Positions 7,904-16,031 are shown, numbered from the stretch's first letter. The stretch is 40,794 nucleotides of DNA from Furfurilactobacillus siliginis (GCF_001437435.1 NZ_JQCB01000009.1:1-40794), one strand, 5' to 3'. Program-made: numbers and translations. The notes: generated by a model from the sequence alone, not told the origin.

Positions 7904-10780
7904 TTATTCGACAGGAACTTCCTTCATCACGTAAGCTTCAATAACGTCGCCTTCCTTGATGTCGTTGTACCCGGCAATTGTTAACCCAAGGTCGAAACCA
8001 GCCTTGACCTGCTTAACTTGGTCCTTGAACCGTTGCAGTGAGCCAAGCTTACCTTCGTAGATAACCACACCGTCACGAATCAAACGGATACCGGCGTCAC
8101 TACTAATGTAACCTTCAGTAACCAATCCACCGACAACTGTTCCGACTTTAGAAACCTTGTACAGTTCACGAACTTCAACTTGACCAGTTACTTGTTCTTC
8201 ATAAACTGGTTCAAGCATCCCCTTCATGGCTGATTCAATTTCATCGATCGCGTTGTAGATAACGTTGTGGAGACGAATGTCCACGCCATCGCCGTCAGCT
8301 TGTGACTTAGCTTGGACTGTTGGACGTACGTTGAACCCAACGATAATCGCATCAGATGCTTCAGCTAAGGTAACATCACTTTCGTTAATGGCACCAACGG
8401 CCTTATGGATAATGTTAACCCGCACACCGTCAACTTGAATCTTCTGGAATGAGTTAGCTAATGCTTCAACAGACCCTTGGACATCGGCCTTGATGATTAC
8501 ATCAACTTCCTTCATTTCGCCTTCCTTCATCGTGTCAAACAGGTTGTCCAACGTGACATGGTTACCATGTGAACGTTCTTCAACCAAGGCACGACTAGCA
8601 CGTTCTTCACCAGCTGCACGAGCTGATTTTTCATCTGCAAAGACAACGAACTTGTCACCGGCTTCAGGCACATCGTTCATCCCAGTAATTTCAACTGGAG
8701 TTGCTGGTGTGGCTTCCTTAACATCTTGACCACGGTCATTGTTCATCGTCCGAATCCGACCGTACGTGTTCCCGATAACGATTGGGTCACCGATACGTAA
8801 CGTCCCTTCTTGAACTAAGACAGTCGCAACAGGACCGCGACCTTTGTCCAAACGGGCTTCGATAACGGAACCAAGTGCTCGTTGATCAGGATCAGCTTTC
8901 AATTCCATCAAGTCAGCTTGTAATAGAACCATGTCGAGCAATTCATCCAAGTTCTTGTCGAACTTAGCTGAGATTTCAACGAAGATGGTTTCACCACCCC
9001 AAGCTTCAGGAATCAAGTTGTATTCTGCCAATTGTTCGATTACGTGGTTCGGGTTGGCACCTGGTTTATCAATCTTATTCACAGCAACGATAATTGGTGT
9101 CTTCGCTGCTTGCGCATGGTGGATGGCTTCGATGGTTTGTGGCATAACCCCATCATCAGCAGCAACCACTAAGATTGTGATATCAGTGATGTCAGCACCA
9201 CGGGCACGCATTGCAGTAAAGGCAGCATGTCCAGGTGTATCGATAAAGGTAATCTTACGATCCTTTAATTCTACTTGGTAGGCACCAATCTTTTGCGTAA
9301 TCCCACCAGCTTCACCAGCCGTAATGTGTGAGTTCCGTAATTGGTCCAATAATGTCGTCTTACCATGGTCAACGTGTCCCATGATTGTTACAACAGGTGG
9401 CCGGGCAACTAACTTAGTTGGATCCGTTTGTGCCTGTTCCTCAAAGAACTTATCGATATCAGCAATATCTTCTTGAGGTTTTTCTTCAGCGTTAATGCCG
9501 TAATCAGCAGCTAACACTTCGATGGTGTCCTTATCAAGGCTTTGGTTTTGGTTAACCATAACCCCCAACATGAACAACTTCTTGATGATTTCTGTTGGTT
9601 CGCGATGCAAGATCTTTCCCAGATCCTGAGCGTTCATCCCCACGGTGTACATCAGAACTTCTGGCAATGGCCGATCCTTACGGGTTGGTGCTGGCACAGC
9701 CTGCGTTGTCTGTTTAATCCGTTGGTTACGCTTGTTACGCTTTTGATGCTTTTGACCATATTGTTGTTGCCCACCACGACGGTTACCACCGCGACCACGA
9801 CTGCTGGTTGCATTTGGTCCGAAGCGGTTGTTGTTCGTGTTCCCACCACGGTTGTTCGTTGAACCAGTGGTTGATGGTTGACTTGAACGTGAACTATTGT
9901 TACTGCTGCTTGGCCGTGAATTTGTATTCGTTGGCCGTGAGCTGTTGTTGCTTGGGCGTGAACTCGTATTGTTACGTGAATTCTGGCTGGTACCGCGGTT
10001 TTGGCTGGTGCTCCGGTTACCACCGTTATTAGGACGGTTGTTACTGGATGACTGACCATTGCTACGGTTGCTGTTGTAACCGCCATTTGACCGGTTCGTA
10101 CTGCTAGTCGTGTTACGGCTACCGTTGTTATTTGAACGGTTACCATTACTACTTGTTGACCGGTTGTTGGTCGAGCTGGCAGGACGACTAGTCGAATTGT
10201 TATGACTAGCTGCTGGTCGGTTGTTGTTAGTTGAACGAGGTGCTAAATTCGTAGCCGTCTTAGGTGCTTGACTAGCCGCCGTTGACGTTACTTTTGAGGC
10301 ACTCGTTGCAGCTGACTTAGGTGCAACACTAGCTGCCTGACTCGTTGCTGCAGCACTTTGTTGCGCAGCAGCTGACTTAGGCGCACTGGATTGTGCTTCC
10401 GACCGCTGTTGTTTAGCAGGTCGGTTGTTAGACCGTGGGTTGTTCAAATTCATAATCCGCCCTTCACCATGAAGATTTGCCCCACCGTTACGGCCAAAGT
10501 TCGTGTGCCGGTGATCAGGTTTCTTATTATGGTTAATTAAATGATGTACGACTTTCCGTTTAGCTGGTTCAGCATCGGTTGTCGTTGGTGTTGTTGTTTT
10601 TTCAGTCGTGGCAGCTGCCTTTTTAGGTGCAGCTTTACCACGTAACTGTTGCTCTTGCGTGTCGCTAACCGTTGCCATGTGGTTACTAAAATTCATACCC
10701 TTAGCATTTGCGGTTGCCAAAAGATCCTTACTAGATACGTTCAGTTCTTTGGCGAGCTCGTAGATTCGCTTGTTGGCCAT
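7904..10780 (-). CDS. infB: Translation initiation factor IF-2
   Basis: IF-2 is the GTPase that brings initiator tRNA to the 30S subunit and promotes subunit joining. The 958 residues open with the IF2_N helix domain ([18 protein letters not shown]), then a long low-complexity region (about 60-350) very rich in Asn, Ser, Thr, Arg and Gly with repeated NNRPN/SRP-like words, then a second IF2_N-like segment, the GTPase domain (GHVDHGKTT about 467, [12 protein letters not shown]) and the elongation-factor-like C-terminal domains. The linker is unusually Asn/Ser-rich, and its DNA is correspondingly repetitive. Between ylxQ and rbfA. Confidence 0.98.
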   Translation of the reverse strand: MANKRIYELAKELNVSSKDLLATANAKGMNFSNHMATVSDTQEQQLRGKAAPKKAAATTEKTTTPTTTDAEPAKRKVVHHLINHNKKPDHRHTNFGRNGGANLHGEGRIMNLNNPRSNNRPAKQQRSEAQSSAPKSAAAQQSAAATSQAASVAPKSAATSASKVTSTAASQAPKTATNLAPRSTNNNRPAASHNNSTSRPASSTNNRSTSSNGNRSNNNGSRNTTSSTNRSNGGYNSNRSNGQSSSNNRPNNGGNRSTSQNRGTSQNSRNNTSSRPSNNSSRPTNTNSRPSSSNNSSRSSQPSTTGSTNNRGGNTNNNRFGPNATSSRGRGGNRRGGQQQYGQKHQKRNKRNQRIKQTTQAVPAPTRKDRPLPEVLMYTVGMNAQDLGKILHREPTEIIKKLFMLGVMVNQNQSLDKDTIEVLAADYGINAEEKPQEDIADIDKFFEEQAQTDPTKLVARPPVVTIMGHVDHGKTTLLDQLRNSHITAGEAGGITQKIGAYQVELKDRKITFIDTPGHAAFTAMRARGADITDITILVVAADDGVMPQTIEAIHHAQAAKTPIIVAVNKIDKPGANPNHVIEQLAEYNLIPEAWGGETIFVEISAKFDKNLDELLDMVLLQADLMELKADPDQRALGSVIEARLDKGRGPVATVLVQEGTLRIGDPIVIGNTYGRIRTMNNDRGQDVKEATPATPVEITGMNDVPEAGDKFVVFADEKSARAAGEERASRALVEERSHGNHVTLDNLFDTMKEGEMKEVDVIIKADVQGSVEALANSFQKIQVDGVRVNIIHKAVGAINESDVTLAEASDAIIVGFNVRPTVQAKSQADGDGVDIRLHNVIYNAIDEIESAMKGMLEPVYEEQVTGQVEVRELYKVSKVGTVVGGLVTEGYISSDAGIRLIRDGVVIYEGKLGSLQRFKDQVKQVKAGFDLGLTIAGYNDIKEGDVIEAYVMKEVPVE

Positions 10781-10793
10781 CCTTTCACGCTCC

Positions 10794-11105
10794 TCATTTC
10801 ATATTGTCCAGCAGTGTCTGCATTTTACGTGCAAACCCGCGATCGTTGACACCGATTGCGAACCGCTGGCGGCCGGTCGCCTGACTTAATTGTTCGACAG
10901 TTAATGTCGTGTTAAGCGGGACCTCATAGTATGTTGCTTTATCTGATAACTTCTTCATTGAGCTGGCACCCATGTCACTTGCTAGAAACAATAGGTTTAA
11001 CTTTTGTTCCTTAATTGCAGCAAGAACCATGGGTTCACCAGACACAAGTTTACCTGCTCGTTGGGCCAAGCCCAGTAGGTTTAGTAGGCGCTGCTCAGGT
11101 GTCAT
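10794..11105 (-). CDS. ylxQ: L7Ae-family ribosomal protein YlxQ
   Basis: A small L7Ae/L30e-fold protein of 103 residues, a family that binds kink-turn RNA. Seen: [18 protein letters not shown] near the N-terminus and the Leu/Ala core LLFLASDMG. It overlaps the ylxR stop by an ATGA junction, indicating translational coupling, and precedes infB by 13 nt. The ylxR-ylxQ pair between nusA and infB is conserved across Firmicutes. Precise physiological role is unknown. Confidence 0.92.
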   Translation of the reverse strand: MTPEQRLLNLLGLAQRAGKLVSGEPMVLAAIKEQKLNLLFLASDMGASSMKKLSDKATYYEVPLNTTLTVEQLSQATGRQRFAIGVNDRGFARKMQTLLDNMK

Positions 11106-11407
11106 TTAGCGTTGTCACCGAACAGTTCACGTCTTGCTTGTTGGTGATCCACGAATTCAACCAATTCGGTATAAAATTCGTCGCTCACCTTCATCCCAAA
11201 CGCCTTATCTAAACTGTGTTCTTTCTGCGCTTTTTTAGCCGTTTCAACGTTGATGCCGACATAGGCACCGCGGCCGTTTTGTTTCCCAGTTGGATCAATG
11301 GTGATTTCGTCTTCCTTGTTCTTAACCACCCGAATCAAATCCTTCTTGGGTAACATCTCACCGGTCACAATGTCTTTTCGCATGGGTACTTTACGTTGGT
11401 GCATCAT
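11102..11407 (-). CDS. ylxR: YlxR family RNA-binding protein (RnpM-like)
   Basis: About 101 residues with the YlxR signature: VPMRKDIVTGEMLPKKDLIRVV followed by GRGAYV, a basic surface thought to bind RNA. YlxR of other Firmicutes has been reported to bind the RNase P RNA; function here is by homology. Two ATG codons are adjacent at the start; the second (11404) has slightly better spacing from GGGGGAG. It sits between nusA and ylxQ and ends in an ATGA overlap with ylxQ. Confidence 0.92.
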   Translation of the reverse strand: MMHQRKVPMRKDIVTGEMLPKKDLIRVVKNKEDEITIDPTGKQNGRGAYVGINVETAKKAQKEHSLDKAFGMKVSDEFYTELVEFVDHQQARRELFGDNAK

Positions 11408-11439
11408 AACTCCCCCTTTTCTATAGAAAAACCGTTGGC

Positions 11440-12582
11440 TTACTGGTCTTCAGTCTTTTCAAAGTCGGGCTTCGTCACTTCAACGTCAGAGCCTGCTTCA
11501 ACGTATTCTTCGTCGTCAGCATCTTCAAAGAGACCAGCAGCTTCTGTTTCTGACTTGATATCAATCTTAAAGCCAGTTAACTTAGCTGCTAAACGGGCAT
11601 TTTGTCCACGCTTACCGATTGCTAATGACAATTGGTAATCAGGAACAACCACCGTGCAGGCACGATCATTTTCAGAATCGAACACAACGTCAACGACTTC
11701 TGCTGGATTCAATGAGTTAGCAACATACTGTGCTTCATCATCAACCCATTCGACGATATCCATGTTTTCACCACCAAGTTCATTCACGATGGTTTGAACA
11801 CGTTGCCCACGAGGGCCGACACAGGTACCAACAGGATCCAGGTTAGGATCGTTAGACTTAACTGCGATCTTTGCCCGATCGCCGGCTTCCCGTGCAATTG
11901 AAACGATTTCGACAGTTCCGTCATAAATTTCAGGAACTTCGTCTTCAAACAAACGCTTCAATAATTCAGGATGTGTCCGACTGACGAACACTTGTGGGCC
12001 CTTGGCGTTGTTTTCAACACGCGCCACATAGACTTTGATCTTGTCATGCATTTTGTAGCTTTCGTTTGGCATTTGGTCAGAAGGTGCCATGACGGCTTCC
12101 ACCGTGTTGGCGCCACTACCTAATGTCACGTACATGTAGCGCGTGTCTTGACGTTCAACTTCACCAGTCACGACATCATCCATGTACTGGCTGTATTCGT
12201 CGTAGACCAAACCACGCTCTGCTTCACGAACCCGTTGCATGATTACTTGCTTGGCTGTTTGGGCAGCAATCCGACCAAAGTTCTTCGGCGTTACTTCAAC
12301 CTTGATTTCATCGCCAATTTCGTAGGCCCGGTTGATTGCCACAGCATCCTGCAAGCTCATTTGTAGTTGTTGATCTTCGATTGTTTCGGCAACGGTTTTA
12401 ACTGCATAAACCTTGATGTCACCCTTTTTATCGTTGAATTCAACATCCACATTAGCAGCTTGATTGTAGTTGCGCTTGTAGGCAGACACTAACGCTGCTT
12501 CCAAAGCATCGATCACAACTTGCTTCTTGATGCCCTTTTCTTGTTCCAGAGCATCCAACGCTCCGACTAGTTCTTTACTCAT
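11440..12582 (-). CDS. nusA: Transcription termination/antitermination protein NusA
   Basis: NusA binds RNA polymerase and nascent RNA and modulates pausing, intrinsic termination and antitermination. The 380 residues comprise the N-terminal RNAP-binding domain, an S1 domain (about 135-200, VTGEVERQDTRYMYVTLG) and two KH domains (GTCVGPRGQRVQTIVNELGGE; LAIGKRGQNARLAAKLTG). It ends in an acidic tail and lacks the C-terminal acidic repeats of E. coli NusA, as is normal for Gram-positives. It follows rimP, whose leader contains a terminator that NusA itself might act on. Confidence 0.98.
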   Translation of the reverse strand: MSKELVGALDALEQEKGIKKQVVIDALEAALVSAYKRNYNQAANVDVEFNDKKGDIKVYAVKTVAETIEDQQLQMSLQDAVAINRAYEIGDEIKVEVTPKNFGRIAAQTAKQVIMQRVREAERGLVYDEYSQYMDDVVTGEVERQDTRYMYVTLGSGANTVEAVMAPSDQMPNESYKMHDKIKVYVARVENNAKGPQVFVSRTHPELLKRLFEDEVPEIYDGTVEIVSIAREAGDRAKIAVKSNDPNLDPVGTCVGPRGQRVQTIVNELGGENMDIVEWVDDEAQYVANSLNPAEVVDVVFDSENDRACTVVVPDYQLSLAIGKRGQNARLAAKLTGFKIDIKSETEAAGLFEDADDEEYVEAGSDVEVTKPDFEKTEDQ

Positions 12583-12621
12583 TTCCTCGTACTCCTTTAG
12601 TCACGCTTACGTGCACTGAAA

Positions 12622-13104
12622 TTACATCCCACTAAAATCAATTGCTAACCGTGCACTGGCAATCGCTGTTCGTGCAATCGTCAATGTCTTAGCGACACCT
12701 TTCACTTTGTAGTCCAAAGTGAGTTCAGTGTCCGTTAGCTTTGCAAGGGTGCCTTCAAACACCTTCACTTTATTAATTGGTTGGTACAATGAAATGTGAA
12801 TGTACTGATTCACAGCACTTTGAAAATCCGCCTCTTTTTTCAGCGGCCGTTCAGCTCCCGGTGAGGAAACCTCCAGGTAATACGCTTGGGGAATGGGGTC
12901 CGGCTGCGCTTGGTCTAACTTTTCGCTCAGGGCATCATTCACGATGACACAATCATCGATCGTAATTCCACCAGGCTTATCAACGTAGACACGCAGGTAC
13001 CAGCTCTTGCCTTCCTTAACGAACTCGACATCTACTAATTGGAAATCATGTTCGCTAACGATGGGTTGCACCATTTCGGTGACCGTCTCTGTCACGTTGC
13101 TCAA
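12622..13104 (-). CDS. rimP: Ribosome maturation factor RimP
   Basis: RimP is needed for 30S maturation. About 160 residues with the characteristic segments [24 protein letters not shown] and [15 protein letters not shown] choose the TTG at 13104 because GAGGAGG lies 8 nt before it; a GTG at 13113 would abut that site directly. It is the first gene of rimP-nusA-ylxR-ylxQ-infB-rbfA, and its leader carries a terminator hairpin about 30 nt upstream. Confidence 0.95.
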   Translation of the reverse strand: MSNVTETVTEMVQPIVSEHDFQLVDVEFVKEGKSWYLRVYVDKPGGITIDDCVIVNDALSEKLDQAQPDPIPQAYYLEVSSPGAERPLKKEADFQSAVNQYIHISLYQPINKVKVFEGTLAKLTDTELTLDYKVKGVAKTLTIARTAIASARLAIDFSGM

Positions 13105-13130
13105 GTTGTCCACCTCCTCATTTTGTCCTG

Positions 13131-13163
13131 AAAAAAGAGCGAGCCGGAAACCGGCTCACTCTT
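13131..13163 (-). terminator. Terminator hairpin in the rimP-nusA operon leader (attenuator candidate)
   Basis: Arms 13135-13147 and 13151-13163 pair with an AAA loop. On the minus strand the stem is followed directly by TTTTTT, a textbook intrinsic terminator, and yet only about 20 nt separate it from the rimP ribosome site. It lies downstream of the candidate promoter, so it must be read through for the operon to be expressed. An alternative short stem CTCTTA/TAAGAG (13159-13173) shares its 5' arm. NusA-dependent attenuation of its own operon is known in Bacillus; applying that here is inference. It may also end transcription from the opposite side. Confidence 0.75.
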
Positions 13164-13191
13164 AGATTAAGAGTCTTAAATTACAGTTAAT

Positions 13192-13220
13192 ATTGTAGCA
13201 TGCTACAAGCGTCAGCGCAA
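13192..13220 (-). promoter_or_regulatory. Candidate promoter of the rimP operon with a palindrome over the -10
   Basis: Minus strand: TTGCGC (13215-13220), 17 nt, TACAAT (13192-13197). The -35 is poor but the -10 is good. A perfect 16-bp palindrome, TTGTAGCATGCTACAA (13193-13208), covers the -10 and part of the spacer, as an operator would. Confidence 0.6.
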
Positions 13221-13221
13221 C

Positions 13222-13240
13222 TGTCAGGACAGTCCTGGCA
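13222..13240. repeat. 19-bp dyad in the rimP/VOC spacer
   Basis: TGTCAGGAC, A, GTCCTGGCA is an inverted repeat with one mismatch, followed closely by the palindrome GCACCGGTGC (13238-13247). It lies between the divergent rimP and VOC genes. It could be an operator or hairpin; no direct evidence of function. Confidence 0.5.
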
Positions 13241-13293
13241 CCGGTGCAGGTTCGCCATCTTAACTGCTGGCACAAATGTCTGCATTTTTAACG

Positions 13294-13310
13294 ACAGTGT
13301 CGTACACTGT
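13294..13310 (+). promoter_or_regulatory. Operator-like dyad at the VOC gene promoter
   Basis: ACAGTGT, CGT, ACACTGT is a perfect 7-bp inverted repeat with a 3-nt centre. It overlaps a TACACT box (13303-13308) that may be the -10 of the VOC gene, about 32 nt before the start codon. The shape fits a MarR- or TetR-type repressor site. No regulator gene is adjacent. Confidence 0.6.
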
Positions 13311-13341
13311 AGCTAATTAAAGTGTCTCCGGAGGTGTTCTT

Positions 13342-14277
13342 ATGTTTGCACCACATCACATTTCACTTTTGACTGGCAACGCCACTAAAAATGCTCAATT
13401 TTACATCCAGGTATTAGGCCTGCGATTGGTCAAAAATTCAGTCAACCAAGAAAATGTCCATATTCGCCATCTATACTATGGAAACAATCTTGGCGAGCCT
13501 GGCAGCGTCGTGACCTTTTTTGTACTCGGTCTACTGGGTCAACGCCAGGATAAAAATCATGGCCTGATTGGCATCAAATTAGGGATTCCTACTGGCACCA
13601 CAGATTTTTGGGCTGACCGATTACGGTCGTTTGGTTATACGCCTGTGCGTGTCGACAACGGACTCACCGTAAACGATCCCGATGACACCCCCCTTCGGTT
13701 TACCGAAACTGCAAAACGCCTTGTTGGCAATCAAGTCGTTAATAATGACATCCCCGCTGATTATCAACTAACCGGTTTATTAGGGACCACCGTGGTCGAC
13801 GTTGACCGTGAAGCCAGCATCGCCTTTTATCACGACTGGCTCGGACTAGATTTAACTGATCACAAAATTACATTGCCAGCTGAAAATGCGCAGCTGCGTT
13901 TCGCTGATGCGCCTGATCCGAAACATCGCTCGCGAATGGGTCGTGGCAGTGTCGATCACATTGCTTTGCAGGTACCCGACCGCGATACGTTACTTGCTTA
14001 CTATAAAAAAGCCCAAGCGCTTGGCTTAGACATTGAAATGTATCGTGACCGTGGCTGGTTCCAAAGTATTTACGTGCGTGATGCTGCCGATAACCGGATT
14101 GAGCTCGCCACCATCACACCTGGTTTTAACCTAGAAGAACCAGCTGAAACAATGGGTAATCAATTGTCCTTACCGCCACACTTTGCTGACCAAACCGCCG
14201 CGGTCACAAAATGGTACGCCGACCATGACGTCCATTTTGACGAAGTGGCCCGCTTTGGCGGCGCACCGATGAACTAA
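13342..14277 (+). CDS. VOC-family protein, ring-cleaving dioxygenase-like
   Basis: A complete 311-residue protein with two vicinal-oxygen-chelate modules: the first starts FAPHHISLLTGNATKNAQFYIQVLGL and the second GLLGTTVVDVDREASIAFYHDWLGL. Candidate metal ligands are visible: His in HHIS, His in VDHIALQV and Glu in NRIELAT, consistent with an Fe/Mn-dependent extradiol-type fold. It resembles the MhqA/MhqO group, which in Bacillus answers quinone and electrophile stress. Substrate is not determinable from sequence. GGAGGTG lies before the ATG. It is a single plus-strand gene in a minus-strand region, with its own operator-like dyad and terminator, and forms part of the accessory island between polC and rimP. 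Confidence 0.88.
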   Translation: MFAPHHISLLTGNATKNAQFYIQVLGLRLVKNSVNQENVHIRHLYYGNNLGEPGSVVTFFVLGLLGQRQDKNHGLIGIKLGIPTGTTDFWADRLRSFGYTPVRVDNGLTVNDPDDTPLRFTETAKRLVGNQVVNNDIPADYQLTGLLGTTVVDVDREASIAFYHDWLGLDLTDHKITLPAENAQLRFADAPDPKHRSRMGRGSVDHIALQVPDRDTLLAYYKKAQALGLDIEMYRDRGWFQSIYVRDAADNRIELATITPGFNLEEPAETMGNQLSLPPHFADQTAAVTKWYADHDVHFDEVARFGGAPMN

Positions 14278-14292
14278 AGTACAACCAAAACT

Positions 14293-14338
14293 AAAGAGGC
14301 ACCTAAGACAAACGTTACTTTGTCTTAGGTGCCTCTTT
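14293..14338. terminator. Bidirectional terminator after the VOC gene
   Basis: A perfect 20-bp stem (14293-14312 and 14319-14338) with a 6-nt loop lies just after the VOC stop codon. It has A runs on the left and T runs on the right. It can also end minus-strand transcription arriving from the small-gene pair through repeat R2. Confidence 0.9.
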
Positions 14339-14370
14339 GATGTTGTTTTCTGATTTTCAATAGCGGAAAC

Positions 14371-14477
14371 GTGGGACAAGAGTCAAGTCGCTGTGCAGAG
14401 GACGAGTGATACCGGGTTGAAGCCCAACCCGTACGGCAGTTCTAGGTCTGACTCACGACTTCCGAATTTTATCCCAC
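14371..14477 (-). repeat. Dispersed structured element, copy R2
   Basis: It shares with R4 and R5 the flank AAT(A)AGCGRAAACGTGGGAC and with R4 the other flank CTCTNTAGATTT. The closing stem GTGGGAC.../...ATCCCAC carries a few mismatches. The inner stem AAGTCG/CGACTT is perfect, and the central hairpin is CGGGTT...AACCCG. It lies 11 nt past the stop of the minus-strand 80-residue gene and 32 nt from the VOC terminator, between convergent genes. Confidence 0.88.
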
Positions 14478-14488
14478 GCTCTTTAGAT

Positions 14489-14731
14489 TTAGATGCCGTA
14501 CTCTTTTTGCGCTAGCTCGATTTGTTTAGTCATTCTTAACCGTGCTGCTTCATCTGCCGGTTCATGTCCGAGCATGGCAATTTGATCGCGACTCGCGGCA
14601 ATTGCTGCAGCCCGTAGCATTCTGTTTTTTTCTTCTAAAGACGCTGTTTTTTCGAAAAGCAATGAATTATTATCATATTTTTGCCAAAGCTCATTCATTA
14701 TCTGCATTTCTTTGCCATTTTTAATCGTCAT
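14489..14731 (-). CDS. Unknown small protein, copy A of a tandem pair
   Basis: I do not recognise this 80-residue protein. It is mostly charged and predicted helical (MTIKNGKEMQIMNELWQKYD..., LEEKNRMLRAAAIAASRDQIAMLGH, TKQIELAQKEYGI), with no signal peptide, membrane segment or metal motif. GGAGG 7 nt before the ATG at 14731 sets the start; a TTG two codons upstream is less likely. It is about 80% identical to copy B, the first 43 residues nearly so. The bases before it repeat the last codons of the zeta-like gene, showing that A arose by duplication of B with its ribosome site. Confidence 0.75.
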   Translation of the reverse strand: MTIKNGKEMQIMNELWQKYDNNSLLFEKTASLEEKNRMLRAAAIAASRDQIAMLGHEPADEAARLRMTKQIELAQKEYGI

Positions 14732-14819
14732 TCTCAATCCTCCAAATGAGTCTCGAATGTCACTACGTTTTTAAATCCACAAATAATTGAAACGGAATCC
14801 GAGCCAAAATCACTTTGCC

Positions 14820-15062
14820 TTAGATACCATATTCCTTCTTTGCTTCTTCCAACTGTTTAGTCATTCTTACACGTGCTGCTTCGCTTTCGAGATTATGTCC
14901 AAGCATGGCAATTTGATCGCGACGTGCTGCAAGTGCAGCAGCTCGTAGCATTCTGTTTTTTTCTTCTAAAGACGCTGTTTTTTCGAAAAGCAGTGAATTA
15001 TTATCATATTTTTGCCAAAGTTCATTCATTATCTGCATTTCTTCACTATTTTTAATCGTCAT
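14820..15062 (-). CDS. Unknown small protein, copy B, coupled to the zeta-like gene
   Basis: An 80-residue unrecognised helical, charged protein, paralogue of copy A. Its GGAGG site lies inside the last codons of the upstream kinase reading frame, and its ATG (15062) begins just after that frame's TGA (15065-15067), so it should be translationally coupled to it. Such coupling is typical of two-gene modules, including toxin-antitoxin pairs. It has no recognisable HTH or known antitoxin motif, so antitoxin is only a guess from position. Confidence 0.78.
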   Translation of the reverse strand: MTIKNSEEMQIMNELWQKYDNNSLLFEKTASLEEKNRMLRAAALAARRDQIAMLGHNLESEAARVRMTKQLEEAKKEYGI

Positions 15063-15064
15063 TC

Positions 15065-15843
15065 TCAATCCTCCAAATGAGTCGTATCTGGAACTAAGGG
15101 TCGTTTGTCTGCAAAATCCTGAGCACTGATGAATTCAGTCATTTTACGTTGTTGCTGTTCCCAAAGAACCAGCAAGTAGCTTATTTTCTCAGATGCCATG
15201 CCTAGGTGACTGATATGCCAATTTGTCAAATACGTTAAATTCACATTTATTGACTCATAAGAATGAATCAAAAATGTTTTAGGTACATAACTTGATAGCG
15301 GCCTTGAATAATATTCCATGCGTCGCGAGGTTGGCTATAAGTATACACAATTTTAACCACGTAGCCAGCATTGATAACTTTCTGTACACGTTCAAGTGAA
15401 CTATGGGCAACAAACGTAGAGTCGTAAATAAAATTATACTTATGTTTCTTCGCATAGTTGAAACATTTCGTTAGCAAATAACCAATTGCCGGCTGAAACT
15501 CAGCAGCATTATCACCCGTATATTCTGAAAAATAATGTCTAAAATCATCTGGATCCAAGCGTGCATAAATATGTTGGTACCGTGGATACAAGTAGTCTAA
15601 CAACTCTGTTTTACCTGATCCTGGCGTACCGGCCGAAAAAATCGCTACCTTTTTGTGACCCTGGCCTTTTTTAATGTCACTAAATACATACTTCAAACAC
15701 TGATCAACATACTGTTCAGCATCCAAGCGATGTTTTTTCCGCCGTGTTTCAAAATCCGTTACTTCAAATGACTCAGAATCATCCTTAATGGATTGTTCCC
15801 AGCCGCTTGTTACTAAACCTTCGACCACCACCCACGTTACCAT
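15065..15843 (-). pseudogene. Zeta-toxin-like P-loop kinase gene, frameshifted
   Basis: The first reading frame (15843 to 15268) has an N-terminal helical part, a Walker A motif GTPGSGKT at residues 72-79, and segments typical of the zeta/PezT kinase fold (ARLDPDDFRHYF, YNFIYDSTF, AGYVVKIVYTYSQPRDAW). It stops after IIQGRYQVMYLKHF. The neighbouring -1 frame continues to 15065 with SSYVPKTFLIHSYESINVNL, resembling the next conserved block of the family. The change therefore lies near 15290-15315. The start ATG at 15843 has AGGTG 7 nt upstream. Zeta kinases phosphorylate UDP-N-acetylglucosamine; whether this relative does is unknown. A sequencing error or programmed shift cannot be excluded. 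Confidence 0.75.
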
Positions 15844-15918
15844 CGCACTGCACCTCATCAACTTTTAGTCTCGTCAATAAGTACATACGCATTGCAGGCG
15901 CATTTTCTTCTCACATAT

Positions 15919-15970
15919 AAAAAATCGTCGCTGCCTCAACCTGAATACAGGCTGAAGCAACGACGATTTT
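15919..15970 (-). terminator. Intrinsic terminator after polC
   Basis: AAAATCGTCG and CGACGATTTT close a long imperfect hairpin whose tip is CCTG-AATA-CAGG. It is followed by T residues on the minus strand. It ends the uppS-...-polC unit, 60 nt after the polC stop, so the zeta-like gene beyond needs its own promoter. Confidence 0.85.
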
Positions 15971-16031
15971 AACTTTACTAAGTTTTTTGGGCACTGAGTA
16001 GTTTGTCTCTGCGCTATCGCAGGCACAAATG

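Larger units (their letters stand above)
14489..15075. repeat. 331-bp tandem duplication of the small gene
   Basis: Two units, with starts 331 bp apart, share the 80-codon gene, its ribosome site and the upstream GACTCATTTGGAGG. That last piece is coding sequence of the zeta-like gene in the right unit but intergenic in the left. Similarity is highest at the 5' halves of the genes and ends at the stop codons; the roughly 70 nt between the units look unrelated. Confidence 0.85.

Noticed and set aside
9542-10146. Open frames on either strand inside infB
   Set aside because: They are by-products of the repetitive Asn/Ser/Thr codons in the IF-2 linker.
15268-15300. Programmed -1 frameshift in the zeta-like gene at the T run before the stop
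   Set aside because: The run lacks a proper X-XXY-YYZ slippery heptamer, and the conserved-looking VPKTF block would be lost. A plain indel upstream explains the data better.
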